From NCBI GenBank assembly GCA_000733355.1, contig JNVV01000006.1, positions 1,489,418 to 1,553,417 on the forward strand: a DNA stretch of 64,000 nucleotides, written 5' to 3'. A program made the translations under genes and the position numbers. This DNA comes from Falciphora oryzae. Taxonomy: Eukaryota > Ascomycota > Sordariomycetes > Magnaporthales > Magnaporthaceae. The number at the start of each line of letters is the position of its first letter. Positions within the stretch are counted from its first letter, which is position 1. This document shows, piece after piece, positions 54,947 through 64,000 of the stretch. The notes under the pieces were generated by a model. It saw nothing but the letters and a program-made list of their open reading frames with translations, was not told the origin of the DNA and did no database searches.

Positions 54947-56985
54947 CCCTATCGGCGGTTGAGCAGGTCGTCGCTGCGGGTTCCAAACGGCGCCAGCACG
55001 CCTGTTTCCTGATTTCCTTCCTCTGGTTTGTCTCTCGATTTTCGCTGTCGGCGCAGCGGGGTCGATTGCACGTGAATGGGTATCAAATAAAAAACCAACT
55101 GGCGACAACAACGCTAAAATGGAACGTGAATGGCAGCAAGGGTGTCTGGACTTTGCCCAAGGCCGCTGAGGTTATGCTGCTGTTTTGGTTTTCTACTTAT
55201 CGTCGTTCCCTTTGAAAAGTCAGGTTGAAGTGAAATGTGAAATCCGACATCAGCATGAGTCAACCTTCCCGATTGGGCCAGCTTTGCCTCCCTTTTGTCT
55301 TAGTAATTTTCATTTTCGTCGCCGTTTTTCCTAAACTCTTGCAACGGGAAAGTGCGGGGAGCTAAGGAAAACATGCGCATCATGGCCACAGATCAGTAAC
55401 TGGCCAATGCGTAAAACACCTCAGGTTGTAGATATTTTCGGAGAACATGGAGGGGATAAAGAGGAAAAGACATCAGCAAAAACATCGAGACTTTTTCTCC
55501 CCTTTGCCTCAGGTTACCTTGACGGCGTGTGGTTGCCTCTGGCCCACCCAAGATCATCCCTTAGTGGACCCGGCCGGCACATGGAGGAGATTTCCTGACC
55601 CCGTTTCCATCGAGACGCTCAAATCACCCGGAGTGCTCTTTCTCGGGATCTTGGGGGATTGGTGCCAAGAGAGGAAGAAAGCGAGAGAGAGAAAAGAGGA
55701 GCCGCGGGTTCAATGGACACGGCACCACCGCGACACGCTGGGATCCGAAGCTGTGGGAAACCTTAGTCCGACACCAGAATCGAATAGCGCTGGCTTGGTC
55801 TGGGCGGGCGCTTGCTCCGATCTAGTCGCAACCTCATTTGCCCCAGGGATGTGGCAAAGAGCAGCCATGTAATTTCGGGAGCGCTAAGAAATAACTGGGA
55901 TTGTTCGACACGCTGGATCCTTCCGGCCAGGCCTCGCTGCTCAACCGGACTGGGTGCCCCTGAGAGGGGCTTGCACGATTTCAGCTTTTGCTTTTTCTTG
56001 ATCGAGCGCATCGGTTTTTTCAGCTCGGGATCGTGCCAGATGCCGGCCCACTACCCGGACGGATTGCGGAAACTTAACCGAGCAGGTGTCGACTAGCGCT
56101 CTGAAGGTGTGTCGGTCTGGTCTGCTGCCATCGCCTCGCCTCGCTTCTATCGACGGGGCCTCGGGGCCTGCGATGTGGAGTGGAGGGTGCTGGGCTTTTC
56201 TTCCACTCCGCGGAGCGTGGTGTCCGGGCTGAAAAGCGCTGAATGGTGGCATTGGACTTTTGGACCTCCTTCTAGCCATGCAACGCAAGTGGAGATATGT
56301 GTATCTTGTCAGTATTTGTATCGATAGGTCAGGAGCGCGGCTTGAGGACAGCGCCAACGTTGAGATCTGGGTTGCACTGCATTCAATAAATACGAGGTCT
56401 TGTCCTTCCCTAAGGCCGACTCGCCGCCTGCAGTCAGCCAAAAGATGATCGGGAATTCGGGAAGCCGACTGATCGGAGTGACGGTTAGTCAAAGTGTGGG
56501 GAATCATCAGCCGTGCGTGCCGCATGCGATATTGGTCACATCGACGCAGCGGAAAGGCTGAAGTGATCGGCACGTCTGTGTGTGCGTGAGTGTGTCCTGT
56601 CCCGCGTTCCCTCATGCATGGGGCGAAGTGTAGGTTGTCGCTGGGTTGCCGCATTAGGCCAGGGGAAACCGGGCGGTCCAGTCCGGCGGCGCACAGCGAG
56701 GCGGAAGCCTTTTCCCGGCCTCGCCTCTATCCCGGCCGGCCTTGCAGTCGTCTGCTAGCACACCTCGCATCTATTGATGACCTACTGATATATTGCTCGT
56801 ACGAGTTGGATGCTGGTGCAATCGCAGGATGGGACCACGAAGCCGATGCTGGCGGTGCGCGCGGCGGATGGATCCAATACGAGCCTAGGAGGTGGACATT
56901 ATGCAAGGCAGGCCAGGGACAACTCAGAGCAGCGCTGATGGGAGCACCCTGGGAAGCGCCAAAATTAGCAAATGCCTCTTGGAGC

Positions 56986-57009
56986 TTTTTTTTTTTTTTT
57001 TTTTTTTTT
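56986..57009 (+). repeat. 24-nt T homopolymer
   Basis: A clean T run in the gene-free stretch before the copper oxidase; a second, 19 nt long, is at 58467-58485. Simple slippage or a decayed polyadenylated insertion on the minus strand are both possible. Confidence 0.9.
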
Positions 57010-57853
57010 CTGGGCCTCTTGGCCCACCTTCTCTTGTCGTGGTGAGCGCTCGCGCGTCGCCGGATTAGGCTCTGACCCCGAAGCCAGCGCTGCCAGCCAT
57101 TGCTGCAGCGGAAAAGCCACCTGCATCCGTGAGACTGGCACATTGGACGGCAGGAAGTCCCGAGAGATGACGGCCTTTGCTTTTGACGTCTGCCCAACAA
57201 CCACCGCCCTGGTGACACGGCTAAGGCGGGCGTACTACGTTCCACAGCCTGATATTCCTCCGCGGTTGGCTCTCACCCCGCACTCAAAAGCAAAAAGGGC
57301 GCAATCTATCGAGTCGGTGTAGCCTGGGCATGGAGGCGGGGAAGATTCTCGTCGCCGACGATAGCTGCAACTCGCTGCCGAGCCAAGCTCAGCCAGCCCA
57401 CGGCCATCGCAGATGCTCCCACGCACCTCGAGCAAGGGCTCCATTTCCCGCCCATCGGTGGGTCGCGTGCCCGCCCGGGTCGGTTAGAACCCCCAAAGCT
57501 TATAGTTGATACCCCCTAAGTTTTATTTCTTTAAGATGCTGGGAATAGGAGGGGTATAGGGAATAAGAAAGCATGCAGGTAACAGGAGCCTGGAAAGGAG
57601 ACCTTCAGGATAGGTTCGGCGTAATGGGGGTCCAATTGGCGTTGTCGGAACTGCGGATTTTTACTTGGGCGCCGTGCCGCCCCAAGTCAAGCCAACGCAG
57701 CGCAATCGATGGCATGGGACTTTCAGCCCCCTCACAACTGAAGTGTGCCGCCCAGTCTAGTGCCTCGCTAGGAAGCAGGCGTCTCGCTAGAGCCAGGGGA
57801 GAGAAGGCAAGTGTTTCGTTAGGGCCAGGGGCAAAAAGGGCAGCTGAAGAACG

Positions 57854-57876
57854 CACACACACACACACACACACAC
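57854..57876 (+). repeat. (CA)n microsatellite
   Basis: A 23-base alternating CA run in the gene-free stretch. Confidence 0.9.
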
Positions 57877-59593
57877 GACGTGCAGCTCGAAGCTCCTTCT
57901 GATATTGGTGGCGTTGCCTAGCCGGTGTCGACTAGCAGTCTGCGGCTCATTACTCGAAGATGTGGTTGTCGAGGCTGGGCGCGATAATAATAGCGCCTTC
58001 CCGAGAGTGCAGTGAGACTTTTGCTGCAGAGCAAGTGATCTAGTCATCAGACCGTTTTCGCTCATGCTGCGCAACGTGGGCGTTATCATGGAGGAGGCTT
58101 GGTGTCCTATTTTCTTTCCTTTTCTTCTCAACATCATGATGGATGTCTGAGCGAGATCCACTGCCGAGCTGGTTGTTGGTGTTAATGGACTGGACCCACC
58201 ATCTGCAGCTGCTCTCCACCGATGGACTCAGCAGCACGCAAGCGCGGGAGAATTATTTGGTCCTCGATGCGGTCCACTTTGCCCACCTGGCTCAATACGA
58301 AGGGGAAGGGCTTCCTTCGAGATCTCAATGCGTCATGCTCTCCCAAGGACCCGGCGTTAGCCCCTGTACCTGGCTCCTGGTCTGTGTGAGCTGGCCCAGG
58401 CTAGCCCCGGCGAGCGAAACGTGCGCCGATAGCCCCCTTTTCCTCTGCGTCTTTTTGGTCTGTTGGTTTTTTTTTTTTTTTTTTTGGTCTCTTTTGCTGG
58501 CGACCGATGCCATGCCAAAGCCAGGCTCCCGGGTGGCAGACGTTGCCAAGAGACTTTACCCGACCTGCGCACCCGCAATCCCATGCACGCCCGACATTGG
58601 CTCTTATGCGGATTGGCATCTGCTCAGCGCACGACCAGCCATGGATGCGCTGGAGTTGCTTATTCTGCCAAACGGCGGGCTGCAAACGCTGTAAACACCG
58701 TGTGGGCTGCCGGAGCCCGATAGTCGGCCACACCTTGGGATGGAAGATAGCAGCTGAGGGGATAGGACCTACCTAGCTGCGGTTACTATCACGGCATTGC
58801 GCAGTGTCATCAAATTTGATTATGGGTCGACCTCAGGCGCTCCTTCCTCAGAGATAATGTTGCCGGCTGCCGCCGCAGGACCCCATCCGTCGATTGGACC
58901 CCTGCCACGCCGTCTGATGTGAAAGTCAATGGTGCCCTCGCCAGTGCCCTCCCTCCTTCGCCGCGCTCCACTCACACGCTCGTCTCACACCCCCTTTTTC
59001 GCGTGTTTTCTACTCTACTTCGCTCCCTCGCTAGGCTTTCCTTTGTTCGTCCAAGAAGCCCTAGGCGACGACCACGGACGCCCGCAATTTCCATCACAAA
59101 TCCATCAACCAGTGACACCCTCGCATCAACCCCCTGCTCCCTATAGCCTCTCTCGTTCTGGTTAAGCCGCGAGCTGCAGGGGGTGGCAGCTCCAGGCCCA
59201 GCCCAAGATGCTGATTCCCCTCCCCCAGCCGTGTGCCCCCCCACCCTCCCAGGGCCTCGGCCCACCCTCCAGGGCCGGCCGAGATGGCTCGGGCCTGCAG
59301 CCCTGCTGGCGCCGAATATGTGGGCTTTGCTATAGTGCCTGCCAAAAGACGGGGCGGGAGATGAGAGTGCACTGTAGCATTGGAGGCACGCTGGCGGCTG
59401 CTACGATGTCAGCGGTATAAAGAATCCGTGCCGCCCCTGGATCCCTTCCCGGTCTGCTTCCTTTTGCCCCACGGTTCTCCAACCCTCACACTCGTTTCCG
59501 CCCACCACCAAGCTTGGTGCTGTGTTGGCTTGCTTTGGGTATCTTTTGCCCAGTCCTTCGTTTTGTTCGCGGCCTCCAACCACCTCCGCCACC

Positions 59594-62500
59594 ATGAGGA
59601 CCACGCAGCAGGGCACCTTCGCGGTGCTCTCGTCCCTGGCTGCCGTCACCAACGCCGGCCTCGTCCGCCGACTCCCCCCGGCCGCCAACCCGCCCGCGGG
59701 GTGGGCCTACCAGGGATGCTACGTGTAAGAGGAGCCAGACTACCTGCTTCCGCACTTTGCCGTGCCAAGCCTAACAAGTATCTACTCTCGCATAGTGACA
59801 TCGGACGCACGCTAGACCAGGCCGCCACGGCCTCGGGTATCATGACGGCGCAGGCATGCATCACCTTCTGCACATCCAAGGGTCTGCAGTTTGCTGGTAC
59901 CGAGTACCACAACGAGTGCTGTAAGTCACGCCGCCGCATTGTTCTTCCACCTCTCCACTGAGTGGTATGCTGACCGAAAGCCTCACCCCGTCAATAGACT
60001 GCGGTAGCCAGCTTGCTCAGACTGCCAACAAGGTGGCCGACTCGGAATGCTCGACGTCTTGCTCGGGAGACGCCACTCAGGGCTGCGGTGGCCCTAGCCG
60101 CCTCACCGTCTACTACAGCTCCCAGCCTGTCGGGCCCCAGCCCAACCCAGGGGTCAACGGCTTCAACCACGTTGGATGTTACACGTACGTTTCCACTCAT
60201 CAATTGTCTACACATAGATCTTGTCTGGTCGAGCCTTGACAGGCTGGCTAACCGATACTCAGCGAGGCTACCAATGCACGTGCCCTGGGCACTGGAGGCG
60301 GTGTCCCTGCCGCCAACGTGAGCGCAAGCACTTGCACAGCTGCCTGCCGGGCCAAGGGCTTCATTCTGGCCGGTGTTGAGTACGGCGGCGAGTGCTACTG
60401 CGGCAACACCCTGGCCGCTGGCTCCGTGCCGGCTTCGAGCGGCTGCAGCTCGATCTGCAACGGCAACTCGAGCGAGATCTGCGGAGGTGCCAGCAGGCTC
60501 AACCTCTACAACTACCAGAACCAGTTCCCCATCTCGTCGTCGTCCTCGTCCAGCAGCCCGGCCAGCACCACCACGACCTTGACCGGTGCCTCGACCGTCT
60601 CGACCGTCTCTTCGTCTAGCACTGCCACGACCTCGGCATCTGGCTCGGCCGCAGTGGCCGCCAGCGGGACATCGACATCGACATCTGCCTCAGCCACCCC
60701 TACTGCTCCGAGCCAGCCAGCCTCCATCGGCGCGTACAAGTGGTACGGCTGCCAGACCGAGGCCACGGGCGCACGCGCTCTGGGCGCCCTCACCCGGGCT
60801 GACGACCTGATGACGCTTGAGATGTGCGCAAGCGTCTGCGCTGGCTACACCTACTTCGGCGTCGAGTATGCCCGTGAGTGCTACTGCGGTAACAGCTTTG
60901 CGGCAGGCTCCGTCGCCGCGCCGGCCTCGGAGTGCGGCTTCACCTGCCCCGGCAACAAGTGGCAGTTCTGCGGAGCTGGCAACCGCCTCTCGGTCTACTC
61001 GCTCAACGGCCCTGCCAGCTCTTCGAGCGGAACCACGACCGGGACCGGAACCGCGACTGGTGTCTCGACCGCCACATCGGCCACGACTAGCACTGCTGTC
61101 CCCACCGGCATGCCTGCCGGCTTCACGTACCAGGGCTGCTGGATTGACGGGCCCAACGGCCGCGCTCTGCCCGACTACCAGGCGCCCGATTCGCAGACGC
61201 TTACCCAGGAGTCGTGCGCTCAGCTTTGCAACGGCCGCGGCTTTACCGTTTCGGGCACTGAGTACTCGACCCAATGCTTTTGCTCCAACGCCGTCTACGC
61301 TGGCGGTGCCAAGACCGCTGAGTCGGAGTGCAACATGCCCTGCTCGGGCAACCCGGCCCAGAAGTGCGGTGCCGGTGGTCGCCTCACCATCTACAGCAAG
61401 GGTGTGCCGCAGACCTTCCAGCCGCCGGCGCCCCAGACCACTGGGCTTGACAGCTGGGCCTACCAGGGCTGCTACGAGGACAACGTGAACGACAAGCGCA
61501 CCTTCTTCTGGAAGCTCGAGTTCCCCGGCACCATGACCCCTAAGATGTGTCTGGACCGCTGCGGCAAGTACGGCTACGCCGCTGCTGGTCTCGAGTACGG
61601 TCAGGAGTGCTACTGCGGTGACCCGCAGAACATCATCACCCAGGGCGCCACCAAGCGGCCCGAGTCTGAGTGCGGCGTCGTCTGCGCGGGCAACGCCACG
61701 GCCATCTGCGGTGGCGGCTCGCGGCTGACGACCTACTTCTGGACTGGCACGCCCTTCTACTCGTGGACGTTCCCCAGCACTCCGGCTGCGGGCGCTGGCA
61801 AGTACGATCTCCTGATCGACGGCGTCACCATCCCGCTGATCGCGCAGGAAGGCATCAACGGCAAGGTCGCCTTCCTGTCCAAGTGGGGTACCGGCCCGGG
61901 CAACGAGACTGGCGCCTACGAGCTGGACGTCTCGATGATCCCGACGAACCCGGCTGGTGCTTGGAGGACGCTGCACGTCAAGACCGACGTCTTCTGCGCC
62001 GCTGGTGTCACGCTGCCTGACCGGGCTGGTCGCATGCTCAACGTGGGTGGTTGGTCTGGTGAGTCGACTGAGGGCGTGCGTCTGTTCGCGCCGTCGGGCA
62101 CCAACGGCGTCCCCGGCACGACCGACTGGCAGGAGAACGTCAACGAGCTCAGCCTGCAGAAAGGCCGCTGGTACCCTAGCGCCATGGTCATGGCCAACGG
62201 CTCCGTCATGGTTATCGGTGGCGAGGTTGGATCCAACGGCGCCGCCGTGCCTTCTATCGAGGTGCTTCCCTCCACGGGCACCGCGCCGCTGTACATGGAC
62301 TGGCTCGACCGCACCAACCCCAACAACCTGTACCCCTTCGTTGCCGTGCTGCCCCAGGGCGGCATCTTCGTTGCCTACTACAACGAGGCCCGCATTCTCG
62401 ATGAGGGCACCTTTGCCACCACCAAGGAGCTGCCCATGATCCCCGGCGCCGTCAACGATGACACTGCTGGCCGCACGTACCCTCTCGAGGGCACTGCCGT

Positions 62501-63350
62501 CCTCATGCCGCAGAAGGCGTCCAACGGCTACGCCGACTTCTCCGTGCTCATCTGCGGTGGCTCCGCCAACGGCATCTCCAACGCCCTCGACAACTGCGTC
62601 ACCATCTCGCCCCAGGCCGCCAACCCGACCTGGACGATGGAGCGTATGCCCTCGCCGCGCGTCATGCCCTGCATCGCCCCCATGCCCGACGGTACCTACT
62701 TCGTTGGCAACGGCGCCAAGGCTGGTGTCGCCGGCTTCGGTCTTGCCACCAACCCCAACCTCAACTCGCTCATCTACGACCCGTCCAAACCCGTGGGCTC
62801 GCGCTTCACCGTTGGTGCCAACACCACCATCGCGCGCATGTACCACAGCGAGGCCATCACTCTTCTCGACGGCCGCGTTCTGATCTCGGGCTCCGACCCT
62901 GAGGATGGCGTCAACCCGCAGGAGTACCGCGTTGAGGCCTACACGCCCCCGTACCTGCTGACCGGCAAGCCGCGCCCGACCTTTACCATCGCCAACAAGG
63001 ACTGGGCCTGGGGCCAGGCTGGCATCCCCTTCACCCTGGGTGCTGCTGCCCGCAACGGTGGCGCCGGTATCACCGTCACTCTCCTGGGCTCCGTCTCGTC
63101 GACCCACGGCAACTCGATGGGTGCCCGTACCCTGATGCCCGCCGTCCGCTGCACGGGCACCTCGTGCACTGTCGACGCCCCGCCCAACGCCCATATCTGC
63201 CCTCCCGGCTGGTACCAGTTCTTCGTCCTCGACGGCGGTGTTCCGGCCGTCGGCATCTACGTCCGCATTGGTGGCGACCCGGCCGGCCTGGGCAACTGGC
63301 CCCCCGGAAACACCTTCACCAAGCCCGGTGTTGGCCCTGTCCAGCAGTAG
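59594..63350 (+). CDS. Secreted five-WSC-domain AA5 copper-radical oxidase (glyoxal/galactose oxidase-like)
   Basis: Four exons fit: 59594-59724, 59796-59920, 59998-60184 and 60263-63350, giving 1176 aa. A signal peptide (FAVLSSLAAVTNAG) starts the protein. Five WSC carbohydrate-binding domains follow, each with W/FxxxGCY near the start, ECYCG or QCFCS in the middle and CGG/CGAGxRLxxY at the end. S/T/A-rich linkers, likely O-glycosylated, separate some of them. The C-terminal half is a galactose-oxidase fold. Its expected copper and radical residues are Cys726 (DVFCAAG) cross-linked to Tyr785 (GRWYPS), the second Tyr1008 with His1009 (ARMYHSE), and His1096 (SSTHGNSMG). Such enzymes oxidise aldehydes or alcohols to make hydrogen peroxide; the WSC domains should tether it to cell-wall or plant glucans. 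The exact substrate is unknown. All key residues are present. Introns are confined to the first 600 coding bases. Confidence 0.95.
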
Positions 63351-63726
63351 GCTGGGCGTGGCGTCGCATTCCGTCTTGCCTTTGCGTTCCTTTCCTCTCT
63401 CCCTTAGAGCCCATAAATACCTAATAGCAGGGCATCTTTCAGTCTAGCGTTTCCTTTCGGATAATCAATAAAGACCAAACTGCGCTTATCTCCTTTCCAC
63501 CTGAGCGTCCCTACCCACCACTGGGCACATACGATAAACCAATGGGCCAATGGGTCAAGATTTTTGATTTCCTGTTTTCTAGGATGCTACAGATGCTACA
63601 TAGGCGCAGGCTTGACGAACACGGATGTCTAGCCAATGATGATGTTGGTTTGCTTGGAATTTTTAGTTTCAAAGTTTAATGATATCTAGGGGTTCCCCGC
63701 CCAAGTCATCAGTGCATCATTACACA
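63351..63726. other. Intergenic region between convergent oxidase and partial gene
   Basis: A 376-base spacer. It holds the oxidase 3' end with an AATAAA signal at 63467-63472. Nothing else is visible. Confidence 0.6.
63467..63472 (+). terminator. AATAAA polyadenylation signal
   Basis: A canonical AATAAA lies 117 bases after the oxidase stop in an A/T-rich context. Fungal signals are loose, so this is a reasonable but unproven 3'-end element. Confidence 0.45.
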
Positions 63727-64000
63727 TTATTCATTGTCGTCCATGCCAATCTCGGCCCCCAGCACGCGGGATACGACGCTCTCAAAGGCATCCCGCTCGA
63801 CTATGGCCCCGAAGTGCAGACACTTGACGACGCCGACGAACTCGTGCTTGAGCCCGTCGGAAACGTCGGCGCGCAGCAGCAGCTCGGCGGGGAAGCGCCC
63901 GGCCAGCTCGAACCAGGCCTGGACGGGGGTCAGCTCGGGCCCCGCGAGCGGCGCCAGCGACCGGGCGAGGCCGTGCAGCGCGGCCAGCGTCAGGCCCGAG
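63727..64000 (-). CDS. 3' end of an unidentified gene, cut by the window edge
   Basis: A minus-strand frame open from the window edge to a TAA at 63727-63729 gives about 91 residues of a C-terminus. It is helical and Leu/Ala-rich (LTLAALHGLARSLAPLAG, FELAGRFPAELLLRADV) and then FVGVVKCLHFGAIVERDAF before an acidic end (EIGMDDNE). The even composition and G/C third-position bias look coding. I do not recognise the family. The start lies beyond this window. Confidence 0.55.
   Translation of the reverse strand, partial: SGLTLAALHGLARSLAPLAGPELTPVQAWFELAGRFPAELLLRADVSDGLKHEFVGVVKCLHFGAIVERDAFESVVSRVLGAEIGMDDNE

Larger units (their letters stand above)
54947..59593. other. 4.6-kb stretch without a supportable gene
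   Basis: Between the divergent starts of FAP1 and the copper oxidase. Only short, motif-free frames are seen. It holds T runs at 56986-57009 and 58467-58485, a (CA)n array at 57854-57876, and an AT-richer patch at about 57487-57580 with short inverted ATACCCC/GGGGTAT arms. The length suggests an extended promoter for the oxidase or undetected RNA genes. Confidence 0.6.

Noticed and set aside
60690..63194. 834-aa antisense frame over the copper oxidase
   Set aside because: It lies exactly opposite a gene with clear domains; strong G/C third-position bias keeps the opposite strand free of stops. The composition (G, A, R, V rich, no motifs) is that of a shadow.
1..64000. CRISPR arrays, prokaryotic-type operons or defence systems
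   Set aside because: None seen; the window has fungal introns and eukaryotic genes throughout, and the only repeat arrays are microsatellites, homopolymers and the coding repeats at 15749-16108.

Overview
This window looks like nuclear DNA of a filamentous ascomycete (Pezizomycotina, most likely a Sordariomycete). The evidence is GC-rich coding sequence with strong G/C third-position bias, short GT-AG introns (mostly about 55-150 nt) and a Pezizomycotina-type gene set (PEX10, BEM46, FAP1/NF-X1, EAF6, an Erd1-like EXS protein, DPP5). Genes stand alone on both strands, separated by 0.1-6 kb. I see no operon, secondary-metabolite cluster, CRISPR array, rRNA or tRNA. I worked out exon structures by eye from splice sites, frame continuity and recognisable protein motifs; nothing was aligned against a database.

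Layout: 1-5967 has no gene I can support and carries several long A tracts. 5968-7768 (+) is a seven-transmembrane receptor-like protein. 9642-10871 (+) is a membrane-anchored GH5 glycosidase. 11736-14189 (+) is a CRT10-like protein. 14996-16840 (+) is a coiled-coil protein with 25-residue tandem repeats. 16943-19449 (-) is an intracellular DPP5-type S9 peptidase. 20540-21329 (-) is EAF6 and 22306-23841 (+) a disordered unknown protein. 24333-24799 (+) is ribosomal protein eL42. 25650-26033 (+) is a small unknown ORF that overlaps the start of a Pcd1-like Nudix hydrolase (26026-27097, +). 27481-28401 (-) is a Ctr copper transporter. 29465-30213 (+) is 3-hydroxyanthranilate dioxygenase, convergent with a FAHD1-like hydrolase (30528-31377, -). 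An assembly gap (31687-31761) interrupts a possible ORF. 32772-33615 (+) is a small unknown protein and 34893-36737 (+) a PWI/SR splicing protein (SRRM1-like). 37817-39164 (+) is a GT15 mannosyltransferase, 39700-40953 (-) an Erd1-like EXS protein, 41474-42832 (+) PEX10 and 43578-45629 (-) a LYAR-type zinc-finger protein. A gene-poor stretch follows to 48581. 48582-49889 (+) is BEM46 and 51494-54946 (-) the NF-X1/FAP1 protein. After a 4.6-kb gene-free stretch comes a large secreted protein with five WSC domains and an AA5 copper-radical oxidase domain (59594-63350, +). The window ends in the 3' part of an unidentified minus-strand gene.

Most genes are unrelated housekeeping functions: Golgi glycosylation and retention (GT15, Erd1), peroxisomes (PEX10, Pcd1-like Nudix), copper use (Ctr transporter and copper oxidase), NAD synthesis (HAAO), chromatin and RNA (EAF6, SRRM1, LYAR, FAP1, CRT10) and translation (eL42). 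The least ordinary items are the overlapping ORF/Nudix pair with two alternative 3' splice sites 14 nt apart, the five-WSC copper oxidase, the repeat-bearing coiled-coil protein, the orphan receptor, and the ORF cut by the gap. I did not find a new multi-gene system.
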